A DNA stretch of 64,000 bases, from positions 928,501 through 992,500 of the forward strand of contig NZ_CP064795.1 in the NCBI RefSeq assembly GCF_015644725.1, written 5' to 3'. Both the position numbers and the translations under genes were made by a program. This DNA comes from Salinimonas marina (GTDB lineage Bacteria > Pseudomonadota > Gammaproteobacteria > Enterobacterales > Alteromonadaceae). Of this stretch, positions 9,619 through 20,233 are shown piece by piece; positions within the stretch are counted from its first letter, which is position 1; every line of letters starts with the position of its first letter. The notes beneath the pieces are model-generated. The model searched no databases, had not been told where the DNA came from, and worked only from the letters and a program-made list of their open reading frames with translations.

Positions 9619-9746
9619 TAAAACTGTGATACGCTTAAATGATCATTGCCCTTGTATAAAGGTATCCACTTATACCCGCGGCATACAATAATAATAAACT
9701 CAGACGATAGCTGTGTGGTTATCGTGCGGTAGCTTTTATCAACCCT

Positions 9747-10772
9747 ATGAATAAACAAAAATTAACGCTCAAAGATGTGGCGCAAATGCTGGAGGTTTCC
9801 ACCGCCACCATTTCCAATGCCTTCAATCGACCTGATCAGCTTTCGGCAGCACGCCGGGAGGATATCCTTAAAGCGTGTCAGCGTATTGGTTATCATGGCC
9901 CCAATAAAGCGGCCCAAATTTTACGTAAGGGTCAGTCAAATATTGTGGCGCTGGTGCTGGCCGATAACATTGCATACATGGTCAGTGACCCCGTGGCAAG
10001 TACGTTTATAAAAGGCGTGTCGAAGGTATTGCACACCCATAACAAACATCTGCTGCTCTACAGTGGTAATGTTGAATCCATTCGAGATGTGATTGATTTT
10101 GTGGATGGGTTTATTTGTTACGGCGCCCCGGAGAATACTGAGTTAACTCATCAGCTAACCGCATCATCCAAGCCAGTGGTCACCGTGGATTTTAATATTC
10201 CCGGGAGACCCGCGATTGATATTGATAATGAACAGGCTGCCTACGAGATTGCCAAACGTGCTATTCGGCCTGGGGATCGAGTGGCTATTTTAGGTCTCAA
10301 ACTTATTGCTTCAGCCAACACATGTCGTATATATGACTCGCCTTTGCATTGTGCTGACAGCTCCATTTCGCACCGTCGCCTGAAAGGTTATCAGCGCGCT
10401 ATGCAGGAACAGGGCATCGATACCGATAATGAGTGGGTGTGGCACATTCCTGAGAGCGAAGGCTCGTATGCCCGTCAGGCGGCCCGTGAGGTGTTAAACA
10501 GCCATCCCCGACCCGATGTGGTGTTGTGTATGAGTGATATTATCGCCCTCGAATTACTGCAGTATGCCGGTAGCCAGAATATTGCGGTGCCGGGAGCTCT
10601 GCGGATTACCGGTTTCGACGGCATAGAAGAAGCCGCGCGTACCCGTCCGAATCTGACCACGATATGTCAGTCGAGTCTGACCAAAGGGGAGATGGCAGCG
10701 GAGCGTTTGATCAGCGGCTCACAAGAATCCACCCAGTTACCGTTTGATATATTGGCCGGCGAAACTGTGTGA
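9747..10772 (+). CDS. LacI-family transcriptional regulator
   Basis: A 341-residue regulator. The N-terminal helix-turn-helix LTLKDVAQMLEVSTATISNAF (starting near residue 6) has the LacI hallmark, followed by the hinge helix near NKAAQILRKGQ. The periplasmic-binding-protein-like effector domain runs from about residue 65 to the end, with the typical C-terminal ITGFDGIEEA and LPFDILAGETV. The effector is unknown, and no sugar-catabolic operon sits beside it, so its targets may be elsewhere. Its stop is only a few bases from the stop of the convergent GAF-like gene. Confidence 0.9.
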   Translation: MNKQKLTLKDVAQMLEVSTATISNAFNRPDQLSAARREDILKACQRIGYHGPNKAAQILRKGQSNIVALVLADNIAYMVSDPVASTFIKGVSKVLHTHNKHLLLYSGNVESIRDVIDFVDGFICYGAPENTELTHQLTASSKPVVTVDFNIPGRPAIDIDNEQAAYEIAKRAIRPGDRVAILGLKLIASANTCRIYDSPLHCADSSISHRRLKGYQRAMQEQGIDTDNEWVWHIPESEGSYARQAAREVLNSHPRPDVVLCMSDIIALELLQYAGSQNIAVPGALRITGFDGIEEAARTRPNLTTICQSSLTKGEMAAERLISGSQESTQLPFDILAGETV

Positions 10773-10774
10773 AA

Positions 10775-11353
10775 CTACTCTTTGAAAAACATCGAGGTAA
10801 TGCCGGCAATGCGCTTTAAGGCGGCGATATCCTGATTGGTCCATTCGACCGGCTGGCCGGTCGCTTCACAGCAGATCACGCCTACAGCTTTGAAAAAATC
10901 CTGGAAAATATAGTCCAACAATGAATATATTTGGTTGGGTTCAAAATACAGCTCATTAAAGCATTGAGTAACCGCATGGTTTCGTGCATCTGATGCTACG
11001 ACCCACTGGTTTTGTAAAATAGCCTCAAAATAATCCGGAAAACTGGTCGCATTCAATACCACATTGTCAGGAATAATCACGTCGGTGTCATCTTGCAGAA
11101 TCAAACAATCCAGGGCGGTTCTGTCCTGATTAAACTTCCACAAACTTACCCGGCTGGCATTAGGGATCACCGACTTAACACAGCGACAAATAGCCACGTG
11201 TTTATCGTTATTGGATAACGTATTCCGGCTCAAAGCCAGAGTAAGCGTAGTAAATGGATCAACGGTACTTTCTGTGAGCAACATATGTAGACGCCAGCAA
11301 TTGACCCTATTCTTAGTTGTCAGAATTGACAAAAACATGTGGTCGTTATTCAT
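10775..11353 (-). CDS. GAF-domain-like protein
   Basis: A 192-residue soluble protein. Residues from about 30 on resemble a single GAF domain: VKSVIPNASRVSLWKF in the first strand-helix region, then a central loop, then AVGVICCEATGQPVEWTNQDIAALKRIAGITSMFF, the usual GAF end. No output domain is attached, so it may be a stand-alone sensor or a remnant of a longer regulator. A shorter start at residue 24 (MLLTESTVDPF) is possible, because the first 23 residues look non-conserved. It is convergent with the LacI gene. Confidence 0.6.
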   Translation of the reverse strand: MNNDHMFLSILTTKNRVNCWRLHMLLTESTVDPFTTLTLALSRNTLSNNDKHVAICRCVKSVIPNASRVSLWKFNQDRTALDCLILQDDTDVIIPDNVVLNATSFPDYFEAILQNQWVVASDARNHAVTQCFNELYFEPNQIYSLLDYIFQDFFKAVGVICCEATGQPVEWTNQDIAALKRIAGITSMFFKE

Positions 11354-11723
11354 CTCAGCCTAGCAGAAACGGGCATAAAATGACGTTATCAATTAGTCTA
11401 ATTTTTTGACAAAACAAGTATTGAAGTGGCTGACTGTGACGTGGATTATATAATGGTGCGATGTGGCTACCTAAACCGCTAACTTATCAGTATTTTATGG
11501 GTAACACCGAGCAGCACGACACAGGTAAGACCGCCTAGTCTTACCATCAGCCTTTTGTTTGCTAAGCACTGGCACAAGTACAGGCATAAGCACAAACATA
11601 AGTTCACAGTTAATGGCGAACTGGGTGAACGGATTTCCCAGGCTACACGTGACAGGCACTCCGGCTTAAAGACCATTTGTATACCTTTCATCGCCGAGCA
11701 GTGCGCCACCTAGTATGCGAGGG
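11354..11723. other. Intergenic stretch without a supported gene
   Basis: About 370 bp between the GAF-like and SDR genes. It holds a TTGACA and a TATAAT-like box (near 11406 and 11450) that are not properly spaced to each other. It also holds a degenerate run of six-base units resembling GCACAA at about 11566-11604. The only longer frame here (minus strand, 76 codons) is low-complexity in its middle because of that run and is not believable as a gene. Confidence 0.5.
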
Positions 11724-12476
11724 TTAGCTCATTCTGGCCAGCCAGGATAACGGCGCGACTCTGAGTACATAGCGCATCACTGCCCAGGGCCACACTGGCA
11801 CAAACGCATTAGCCGGCTCCCGTTGAATCGCTCTGACCAAGGCTTTACACCCGGTCTGCGTATCCACCATAAACGGTGCTTTTTTTACTTTTTCGTTGAT
11901 AGCCGAACGAATAAAACCGGGATGGACGGTGGTCACTTTAATGGGGGTGTCCATAACATCAATACGAATACCTTCGGACAGTGACGATAGGGCTGCTTTG
12001 GTTGCAGCATAAACGGTTAACGCCCGACGAAATCCCCGCAAGCTACTGATAGAGGAAATGGTAACCAGGTGCCCGTGGTTTTGCTTACGAAAGATCTCCA
12101 TCGCAGCTTCGCATTGGGCCAGCGCCGCCAGAAAGTTGGTGGTAGCGGTTTCTTTGTTTGCTTCAAAATGACCGGTGCCAATAGAGGCACCTTTCCCCAT
12201 GCCCGCGTTTACGATAATTCGATCCAGGGCATTGAACTGGCTGGCAAAGGCCTTAAAGGTTTCAAAAACCGCATCGTGGTCGTTTACATCCAGGGTGCGG
12301 ATACTGATTTTCAACGTGCGGTCAATGGCCAGGCATTCCTGCTTTAACGATATAAGGTGCTCTTCACGACGGGCACACAGGGCCAGGTTGTGGCCATTTT
12401 TGGCGAATTCCAGGGCCATGCCCCGGCCTAATCCAGAACTGGCGCCGGTTATAAGTATATTGCGTCGCATTGGCAT
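11724..12476 (-). CDS. Short-chain dehydrogenase/reductase (SDR)
   Basis: A 250-residue classical-type SDR. It has the cofactor motif GASSGLG (residues 11-17), NAG at 90-92 and the active site with Ser142 or Ser144, Tyr156 and Lys160 (YAATK). The arginine pair after strand 2 (CARREEH) suggests NADP(H) preference. The C-terminal part is basic and moderately hydrophobic. The substrate is unknown. It lies 3 bp downstream of tdk on the same strand, so it is probably cotranscribed with tdk and the GGDEF-EAL gene. Confidence 0.88.
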   Translation of the reverse strand: MPMRRNILITGASSGLGRGMALEFAKNGHNLALCARREEHLISLKQECLAIDRTLKISIRTLDVNDHDAVFETFKAFASQFNALDRIIVNAGMGKGASIGTGHFEANKETATTNFLAALAQCEAAMEIFRKQNHGHLVTISSISSLRGFRRALTVYAATKAALSSLSEGIRIDVMDTPIKVTTVHPGFIRSAINEKVKKAPFMVDTQTGCKALVRAIQREPANAFVPVWPWAVMRYVLRVAPLSWLARMS

Positions 12477-12479
12477 TAA

Positions 12480-13058
12480 TTAGTCCCAGACAAGTTGTTT
12501 AAAGTGCTTTCGGCACATAGATTCATAGCGATCGTTACCGCCGATTTGTACCTGATCCCCACAGGTAACCGCTTTGCCTTCGTCGTCAAGACGAACCACA
12601 AAGCTGGCCTTGCGACCACAGTGGCACACCGTTTTGAGCTCAGCAAGTTTGTCAGCCCAGGCCAGTAGATAGTGGCTGCCTTCAAAGGTTTCACCAAGAA
12701 AGTCGGTGCGCAGACCGTAGGCCAGCACCGGAATATCCAGCTCATCTACCACTTCAACCAGCTGACGAACCTGAGTTTTGGTTAAAAACTGGGCTTCATC
12801 AATAAACACGGAGTCCAGCGGCTGCAACCGGTGCTTATTAAAAATTTGCTGATACATATTGTCATCGTTGTTGTACAGCTCGGCTTCAGCCTGCAGGCCA
12901 ATCCTTGAGGCCACTTTCCCCACGCCATACCGGTCGTCCAATGCAGCAGTAAAAATAACCGCATTCATGCCGCGTTCCCGGTAGTTATAAGCAGATTGTA
13001 ATAATGAGGTGGATTTGCCGGCGTTCATCGCCGAGTAGTAAAAATAAAGCTGGGCCAT
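12480..13058 (-). CDS. tdk: Thymidine kinase
   Basis: Tdk phosphorylates thymidine to dTMP in nucleotide salvage. The 192-residue protein begins [17 protein letters not shown], where the P-loop is residues 9-17. It has the Walker B-like DEAQFL and a zinc-binding [11 protein letters not shown], all typical of type II (TK1-like) enzymes. The ATG at 13058 is the correct start. A longer frame from 13175 would add 39 unrelated residues lying inside the GGDEF-EAL gene. It begins 2 bp after that gene's stop, which suggests translational coupling. Confidence 0.95.
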   Translation of the reverse strand: MAQLYFYYSAMNAGKSTSLLQSAYNYRERGMNAVIFTAALDDRYGVGKVASRIGLQAEAELYNNDDNMYQQIFNKHRLQPLDSVFIDEAQFLTKTQVRQLVEVVDELDIPVLAYGLRTDFLGETFEGSHYLLAWADKLAELKTVCHCGRKASFVVRLDDEGKAVTCGDQVQIGGNDRYESMCRKHFKQLVWD

Positions 13059-13060
13059 AG

Positions 13061-15085
13061 TTAATTTTCTTGTTGTGTAAGCCAGTCTGCCAATGGGTTC
13101 AAAGGCATCGGCCGGGCAAAATAATACCCCTGTAAATGACTTACTCCCATACTCTGGAGTTGCTGGGCCTGCCACCGCGTTTCCACACCTTCGGCCACCG
13201 TCTGGCAGCCAAATTCTTTGGCAATCATCAGCGTCGCCCGCACAATCGCCTGATTGGAAGAAGTAAAGTTCATGACAAAGGACTTATCAATTTTGATACG
13301 ATCAAAGCTGAGCAATTGTAACTGACTTAATGAAGAAAATCCGGTCCCAAAGTCGTCTATTGAAATTTGTATTTGCCGTGCTTTTAACGCGCCCACCTTT
13401 TCATCCAGCACCAACCGATTCTGAGCTAAAGCCGACTCGGTGATTTCTAAGTGCAAACGTTCGGGGGCAAAGCCGGTGGTGTGCAGTACCCGATCAATAT
13501 TGGCAATAAAGTCTTCTTCCAATAACTGCAATACCGATACATTAACTGACAGCGCGGGCGCAGGGGTGGGGTCCAGCTGCTGCATTTCGGTACAGGCCCG
13601 TTCCAGCACCCATAATCCCAGCGTATTAATCAGACCGCATTTTTCAGCCAGCGGGATAAACACCACCGGCGAAATTATTTCACCATCAAATTCCCAGCGT
13701 AACAATGCTTCGACACTGATGATTTGATGGGTTTCTGCCGCCACAATAGGTTGATAAGCTACGGTGAGCTCATTATGTTCAATGGCTTTGGTCAATCCGG
13801 CTAAGCGTGCTTCTTCAAGTCGCACCTGCTCAAACAGATTTTTATTAAAGACGCACACCGCACCACGTTGCGCACGCTTTTGCTGATACATAGCAAAATC
13901 TGCCTTTTCAATCAAAGTATGAACCTTATTTCCGTGGTGAGGGTACAGCGCGATACCGATTGTCGCATCCAGTGTAATATGATTATGCTGGTTTTTTATG
14001 GGCTTACAAACCGCTACCCGCATTGTTTCGGCTAAAGCTACCGCCTGCTGTTGAATAAGGTTTTGTATCACCAGAATAAACTCATCGCCGCCCCAGCGCC
14101 CAACTCCTGCAGCCGGGCAGTGGGCAGCAAGCCGCTGGGCGGTGGTTACCAGGACCTGATCGCCCATGGCGTGCCCCAAGGTATCATTGACCTTTTTAAA
14201 CCCATCCAGATCGATAAACAGCACGGCCAGGGTAGTATCTTCATGGTGAGCAACATCAAGGGCGCCTTCCAGGTAGGCTTTCAAGCCGGTGCGGTTTAAT
14301 AAGCCGGTTAACCCATCCTGGTTAGAAAGGTCAAACAATTCCCGGGTACGCTCGTTCACCTGTTGCTCAAGGGTCATGTTGTTTTGGTCAAGTTGTTCGT
14401 TCGCGGTGCGCAGGGCTTCATTAATATGCACCACTTCGGCGCGCTTACGTTGCATATCGTCTAATAATTTCGAATTGTGCTCTTTTAACCCCACTACCTG
14501 TAAAAAGAAAGCATTTGACTGCGCCGTGGTAGAAAGCATTACTAGCCAGAATCCCACACCCAGAATACCCAATAGTTGAAATTGCTGCTCAGGATCTATC
14601 AGTGCCAACATGGCAATAGGAAGCAATAAAAAGGTAGAGTAAGAAAAAGACAACGCTTTACTGGGGGCCAGCACAGTCGCAGCCCCTCCGGCCATGGCCG
14701 ACAGCACCACGATGGTTGATGCCAATTCAAGCAGCCCCATATGCTGGTAGCTTAAGACTGCATAGGCGCACCACAGCATACTGGTCATCAGGTTGCCGGC
14801 AGCAAAACGCATAAACCCGATGCTGACACTGCGTTTTTCGGGATGACAAAATCGCCAGCGTAAGCCATCGACCATGCGCATCACAGATACCACCACCATC
14901 AACGCCCACAGCACAGGTTTGGCTGACATAGCAGGTTCACTACCAAACCCAAATACCAGACATGAAAACGCAATAACCGTCATGACCGCGCCACGATAGA
15001 CATTCTGATACAGCATATTTACTGCATCGCGGCTTATGGTAGGTGGAGCGGAGTGAACAGGCAAAATCTTAGACAACAAAGTCAT
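13061..15085 (-). CDS. Membrane-bound GGDEF-EAL cyclic-di-GMP protein
   Basis: A 674-residue protein. The N-terminus (about 30-190) has roughly six membrane helices with no recognised sensor domain. A coiled-coil-like linker follows at about 200-250. The GGDEF domain has an intact WGGDEF (332-336), and no RxxD inhibitory site precedes it. The EAL domain starts EALLRW (459-464) with intact [10 protein letters not shown] and KIDKSFV. Both catalytic signatures are intact, so it could make or degrade c-di-GMP; the net activity cannot be told. C-di-GMP often controls exopolysaccharide output, which may matter for the EPS locus here. It is upstream of tdk on the same strand. Confidence 0.92.
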   Translation of the reverse strand: MTLLSKILPVHSAPPTISRDAVNMLYQNVYRGAVMTVIAFSCLVFGFGSEPAMSAKPVLWALMVVVSVMRMVDGLRWRFCHPEKRSVSIGFMRFAAGNLMTSMLWCAYAVLSYQHMGLLELASTIVVLSAMAGGAATVLAPSKALSFSYSTFLLLPIAMLALIDPEQQFQLLGILGVGFWLVMLSTTAQSNAFFLQVVGLKEHNSKLLDDMQRKRAEVVHINEALRTANEQLDQNNMTLEQQVNERTRELFDLSNQDGLTGLLNRTGLKAYLEGALDVAHHEDTTLAVLFIDLDGFKKVNDTLGHAMGDQVLVTTAQRLAAHCPAAGVGRWGGDEFILVIQNLIQQQAVALAETMRVAVCKPIKNQHNHITLDATIGIALYPHHGNKVHTLIEKADFAMYQQKRAQRGAVCVFNKNLFEQVRLEEARLAGLTKAIEHNELTVAYQPIVAAETHQIISVEALLRWEFDGEIISPVVFIPLAEKCGLINTLGLWVLERACTEMQQLDPTPAPALSVNVSVLQLLEEDFIANIDRVLHTTGFAPERLHLEITESALAQNRLVLDEKVGALKARQIQISIDDFGTGFSSLSQLQLLSFDRIKIDKSFVMNFTSSNQAIVRATLMIAKEFGCQTVAEGVETRWQAQQLQSMGVSHLQGYYFARPMPLNPLADWLTQQEN

Positions 15086-15331
15086 GCTTAAACCTTTTCT
15101 AGAAAAGCAGGCCTTGAATGGGGTTACAACAGCATTCCAATATAAGAACCTTTAATACCGGGTGTGGCTATCATATCTACAACCAGAACACTCGCCGACC
15201 TGGTTCGAGACTGCAGCACAGTATAATTAACATGCCCACAGGGTGACTTAAGTAATAGTAGAAATTGCTGGAAAAACAAGCTGAACAGGGGATTTGCGAG
15301 GAAACGGCAAGGACAGAGACAGACAACAAAA

Positions 15332-15353
15332 AAGCGGCTAAAGAGCCGCTTTC
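15332..15353 (-). terminator. Rho-independent terminator after fadE
   Basis: In the minus-strand sense, AAGCGGCT-like arms (8 bp) with a 4-base loop are followed by a run of T. It lies about 20 bp after the fadE stop. Confidence 0.85.
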
Positions 15354-15374
15354 AATATATTGGAAAAACGTAGC

Positions 15375-17645
15375 CTAAGCGGCGTTTTTATCCCCGGTGG
15401 GGGTTTCCCCCTGAAACCGAGCACCTGGCATGGTTTCTTCAGGGCTTAGCAGCTCAAGATCGAAGGTGAATTCATCCACCCGTACTGCCAGCTTACGTTT
15501 TTCATTGTAGTCGTGCAACAAGTCGGCTTCTTTGGCATTTATCACGCCTTTTTCCTGCAACTTATTCAGTGCATTTTCAAATGAGATAAATGGCACCACT
15601 GGTTCTTTGCGTAAGGCTTTTTGCACTTTACCTAACAGATGCGACACCGCATGTTTGGCTTTAAACGCTTGCTCATTGATATCATTGCCGTCACCTTTAA
15701 CCGGCCGTACCAGATGAGTTAGCTGTGCCTTCACACTGTTGTCCTGCATGGACGCCTGCGCCAGCGCGGTCACCAGTTTATCAGAGATACTGCTCACACT
15801 GTTGCTATAAGTATTCGTCATTACCCGCATCAGGCCGCGTGTCGGGGTGTTCGGGAAGTTATTAATAAAATCAACAATGGCCTGTTCAGCCTGCATCAAT
15901 GCCCATTGAATTGCATAGTCAAAATAGGGGCGCGCCTGCTGACGATCTTCAATGCGTTGTTCGTAAAAGCGAATCGCTGCCATGCCGGCATACAGGTAAC
16001 TCATCACATCACCCAGACGGGCAGACAGCAACTCAGCTTTTTTCAGGTCGCCGCCCAGTACGGCCAGCGATAAATCTGCCAATGGTGCCAGTTTTGCCGA
16101 CAAGGCATTTAAACGCTTTTCATACGGACGGACTTCCGGCAGGGCCGACTCGGCACCACGGGTAAAGGGCAGGTAGCTTTTAGAAACACTACGCACACCA
16201 TTTTTCACGCTAAACTTGACCGTTTTACGCAAGACCGCATTAAATTCACTATCAGCGCTGCTATCATCACTATGAATAAGATCGACCATCTCTTTCAGGT
16301 GAGGATGACACCGCATTGCGCCCTGACCAAAAATCATCAGGTTGCGGGTCAGGATATTCGCGCCTTCTACGGTGATCGCAATGGGCATTGCACCATAGGC
16401 ACCCGCCAGCGTGTTTTGAGGACCGCGCTGAATGGCTTTACCGGCCTGAATATCCATCGCTGAGTTCAAGACATCGCGACCCAGCTCGGTCATGTGGTAC
16501 TTGGCAATGGCCGTTACTACCGAAGGTTTGATACCCATATTCAGCCCTTCGGTGGTCAATACCCGCATCGACTCCAGCAAAAAGGTTTTACCGGCAATAT
16601 CTGCCAGTTTTTCCTGAATGCCTTCAAAGCGACCAATAGGTAAACCGAACTGCTCACGCACAAAGCTGTACTCGCTGGCGCCTTTGAAAGAAGATTGCGC
16701 AGTGGCCACGCCCATGGCCGGCAAGGAGATACCCCGGCCAGCGCCCAGACAGCTCACCAGCATCTGCCAGCCACGTCCGATATTTTTCTGGCCGCCAATG
16801 ATAAAGTCCATAGGAATGAATACATCCTGACCACGGGTTGTACCGTTATAAAAACGTTGTCCCATTGGGTCATGGCGATTGCCCAGTTCCACACCAGGAT
16901 GATCTTTCGGTAACAGCGCACAGGTAATACCCAGCTCAGTTTTGCCGCCTAGCAAGCCTTCAGGATCATATACCTTAAATGCTAAACCTAGCACCGTCGC
17001 GATAGGGGCCAGGGTAATGTAACGTTTGTCCCAGCTAACCGATAAACCAATGACTTCTTCGCCATTAAATTCACCCCTGGTCACAATTGCGGCATCCGGG
17101 ATGCCGCCGGCATCGGAACCGGCTTCCGGACTGGTCAGCGCAAAACAGGGGATATCTGTGCCCACGGCCAGACGCGGCAGCCAGTAATCTTGCTGCGCGG
17201 TCGTACCATAGTGCATCAGCAGTTCACCCGGGCCTAATGAATTAGGCACCATCACGGTTACAGCAATGGCGCCGCTCTTGGCTGCAATTGTGGCAACCAC
17301 CGTTGAGTTGGCATAAGGACTGAATTCCAGACCGCCGAATTTTTTAGGAATAATCATCGAGAAGAACCGGTTTTTACCCAGAAAGTCGAGTACGTCTTGC
17401 GGTATATGATTGCCATTTGCAAGCTCAAAGTCGTCAATCATCTCCAGCAATTGCTGCACCGGGCCGTCCATAAAGGCCTGCTCATCGGCACTTAGTTGTG
17501 CTTTTGGAACTGCACGCAGCGCTGCCATATCTGGCTGACCCTGATAAATGGACGATTCAATCCAGATATCACCGGCGTCCAGCGCTTCTTGTTCGGTGAC
17601 TGAAATTGGGGGTAGAACTTTCTTAAGGCTTTTTCTGATACTCAT
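15375..17645 (-). CDS. fadE: Acyl-CoA dehydrogenase FadE
   Basis: FadE catalyses the first step of fatty-acid beta-oxidation, the FAD-dependent alpha,beta-dehydrogenation of acyl-CoA. The 756-residue protein has the acyl-CoA dehydrogenase core in order: N-terminal helical domain with IIPKKFGGLEFSPYANS, FAD-contacting CFALTSPEAGSDAGGIPD, middle beta-domain, and C-terminal helical domain with SFVREQFGLPIGRFEGIQEKL. It then has the long FadE-specific C-terminal extension (about residues 470-756). It is shorter than E. coli FadE (814) mainly because it lacks the N-terminal membrane segment. It is monocistronic, with its own terminator. Confidence 0.94.
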   Translation of the reverse strand: MSIRKSLKKVLPPISVTEQEALDAGDIWIESSIYQGQPDMAALRAVPKAQLSADEQAFMDGPVQQLLEMIDDFELANGNHIPQDVLDFLGKNRFFSMIIPKKFGGLEFSPYANSTVVATIAAKSGAIAVTVMVPNSLGPGELLMHYGTTAQQDYWLPRLAVGTDIPCFALTSPEAGSDAGGIPDAAIVTRGEFNGEEVIGLSVSWDKRYITLAPIATVLGLAFKVYDPEGLLGGKTELGITCALLPKDHPGVELGNRHDPMGQRFYNGTTRGQDVFIPMDFIIGGQKNIGRGWQMLVSCLGAGRGISLPAMGVATAQSSFKGASEYSFVREQFGLPIGRFEGIQEKLADIAGKTFLLESMRVLTTEGLNMGIKPSVVTAIAKYHMTELGRDVLNSAMDIQAGKAIQRGPQNTLAGAYGAMPIAITVEGANILTRNLMIFGQGAMRCHPHLKEMVDLIHSDDSSADSEFNAVLRKTVKFSVKNGVRSVSKSYLPFTRGAESALPEVRPYEKRLNALSAKLAPLADLSLAVLGGDLKKAELLSARLGDVMSYLYAGMAAIRFYEQRIEDRQQARPYFDYAIQWALMQAEQAIVDFINNFPNTPTRGLMRVMTNTYSNSVSSISDKLVTALAQASMQDNSVKAQLTHLVRPVKGDGNDINEQAFKAKHAVSHLLGKVQKALRKEPVVPFISFENALNKLQEKGVINAKEADLLHDYNEKRKLAVRVDEFTFDLELLSPEETMPGARFQGETPTGDKNAA

Positions 17646-17909
17646 CTTTTACTCATCCGCTCATCTGACCAGTTGCTGAAAGTAATAGTACATCAATCAC
17701 CACAAAGATCAAATCTACAGTTAGTAATTTGTTAATTGTCTAAAACAAATTTAACCTGCAGTTGGGTGGTCGGTATCAGCAATTGCTGGCCATTATCTAT
17801 GAATAATACGGAGGAATAAGAAGAAAAACCGCCGGATGGCTTACATAGCAGGGGTAATTGTCGATACACTAAGCAAGGTTTTGAATCAAACAAAAGGTAT
17901 GGATATTCA

Positions 17910-20233
17910 ATGCAAAAGCTTCCTGGCTGGATGAAGTGGTGTCTGCATTCACCAAAATTTGCGCTGTTATTGTTTGTAGCGTTTTGTGCGGTAACGGCCA
18001 CCGGAGCCTCGCAACTTTATTTCCGGGGCGATTACAAGGTGTTCTTTGAGCCTGACAATCCTCAGCGAAAAGCATTTGAGGACATGCAGAACATTTTCAA
18101 TAAAAGTGAGAATGTTTCATTTTTAGTGGTGCCTAAAAATCAGACCGTCTATCAGCAGGATACCTTTAAGCTTATTCGCGGACTTACCGAAGATGCGTGG
18201 CAGTTGCCCTTGTCGACCCGCATTGAGTCGGTAGCGAACTATCAGCATACCTACGCTCAGGACGATGATCTGGTGGTCACGGACCTTATAAATGAAGGGC
18301 AATATTCTTCGCAGCACATCCAATGGGTGCGCGAAGTGGTGCAAAGTACCCCGAAGTCGACGGCCGTCTGGTGTCACGCCAGGGCGAAGTGGCGATTATA
18401 AATGCCACTATTCAGCTACCGGATGGGGATCAGACCAAAGAGGTTATAGAAATTGCAGACTACGCCCGTAGTCTGGAACAAAAATACGAACAACAATATC
18501 CGCAGCATGACATCTACCTCACCGGCATGGTGATCATGAATGATGCGTTTGCGGTGGCCGCTCAGGATGATGCACAAACATTAATTCCGGCCATGTTTGT
18601 GGTGATTACCCTGATGATTGCCCTGTTAACCCGGTCGATTGTGTCGGCGCTGGCAACATTGGTTATTGTCGGCTCATGCATTGCCGTCACGATGGGGCTG
18701 GCCGGCTGGGCGGGTCTGTTCTTAAGTACCGCAACCGTCAATGTACCTACCATGGTTATGACCCTGGCGGTAGCCGATTGTATCCACATCATCGTAAGTT
18801 TCAGGCAGTTTGCCCGTCAGGGGATGGCTAAGCATGAGGCTTTAATTGAAAGCCTGAAAGTGAATACCAAGCCGATTGTGATTACCAGTGTAACCACGGC
18901 TATCGGCTTTTTAATGCTAAACTTTTCCGCAGTGCCAATCTTAGCCGACCTGGGTAATATGACGGCAGTGGGCGTGATGCTGGCGTGTTTGTTTTCGCTC
19001 ACCATCCTGCCGGCGATTTTGAATCTGGCGCCCCTGCGGGTACCCACAGCTAAAAAAGCCGCTACCGGACGTTTTGAGCGTGCCGGAGACTGGGTTTGCG
19101 CCCGGCACAAACGTATCCTGCCGGTATCATTACTGGTGGTCGTGGTATCGCTGGCCTTTTCTGCCAACAATGAGCTCAACGATATTGCGGTGAAGTATTT
19201 TGGTCAGGCCAGTACCTTCCGTCAGGCGGTGGATGTGCAGGAAGAAACCATGGGCGGCATGTCAAATATCGACTTTGTGATTTATACCGACGAAGAATAC
19301 GGTGTCAATGATCCCCAGGTCCTGCAAAAAGTCGCGGCATTGACCAAGTGGCTGAATGAACAGCCTGAAGTGCATCATGTTACCAGCTTCGCCGATACCA
19401 TGAAGCGGCTGAACATGAATATGAATAATGACGATCCGGCGTATTACAGGTTGCCGGAAGATAAAGAAACCGCCTCGCAATATTTGTTATTGTACGAAAT
19501 GTCACTGCCTTATGGCCTTGATTTAAACAATCAGATTGATATCAATAAGTCGGCGGTGCGGATCGTCGCGGTACTGGATAATCTGGGCAGTAATGAATTT
19601 ACCGAGTTTGAACAACGTGCTCGTAGCTGGTTTGCCGATTTGGCACCAAACTTGCGACTGGAAGCAGCAAGTCCGCCCCTGATGTTTGCCCATATCGGCG
19701 CCAGAAATATGCAAAGTATGGTGTGGGGCACCATTTTGGCTCTGATCCTGATTTCCGGGCTTATCATTATTGCCCTGCGCTCCTGGCGTCTGGGACTGGT
19801 GAGCTTACTGACAAACCTGATTCCGGCGGGCATCGGTTTTGGTGTTTGGGGCATGCTGTCAGGCCAGATCAATATGGCCCTTTCGGTTGTATTAAGTATG
19901 ACCATGGGCATAATTGTTGACGATACGGTACACTTTTTATCGAAATACCAGCTTGCCCGGAAAATGGGCAAGAATGTGAATGATGCTATTATCTATACCT
20001 TTACCACGGTGGGACAGGCGCTGGTGACCACCACCGCCGTTTTAGCCGCTGGTTTTGGTATACTGATGCTCTCCGATTTCAGACTTAACTCTGATATGGG
20101 GGCGTTGACCGTCATTATTATCGTAGCTGCATTAATTGTCGATATGCTGTTTTTACCGGCATTTTTGATGTGGCTGGACAAAGACAAACGTAACTCCAGA
20201 GGTAACGAAGATGAATTACGTGAAAAAACTTAG
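17910..20233 (+). CDS. RND-superfamily (MMPL/SSD-type) exporter, interrupted by a one-base frameshift
   Basis: Frame one (17910-18401) gives the N-terminal transmembrane helix and first periplasmic part. Frame two carries the rest from PEVDGRLVSRQGEVAI onward. Adding one C to the run at 18349-18352 joins them as VREVVQSTPEVDGRLVSRQ and yields 774 residues. The joined protein has two sets of membrane helices (about 225-400 and 610-760) with sterol-sensing-like features (TVNVPTMVMTLAVADCIHI) and two periplasmic loops. Relatives are predicted hydrophobe or lipid exporters. The LolA-like gene overlaps its 3' end by 23 bp, so they form an operon. Confidence 0.88.

Noticed and set aside
11479..11709. 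Minus-strand frame of 76 codons
   Set aside because: It is low-complexity (repeated Leu-Cys) because of the six-base run, and has no homologue that I recognise.
13059..13175. N-terminal extension of thymidine kinase
   Set aside because: The extra 39 residues lie inside the GGDEF-EAL gene. The family start [11 protein letters not shown] is at 13058.
18323..20233. The long second RND frame as a complete gene starting at 18323
   Set aside because: Its first residues are out of frame with the upstream homologous part, and the true N-terminus with the first membrane helix lies at 17910.
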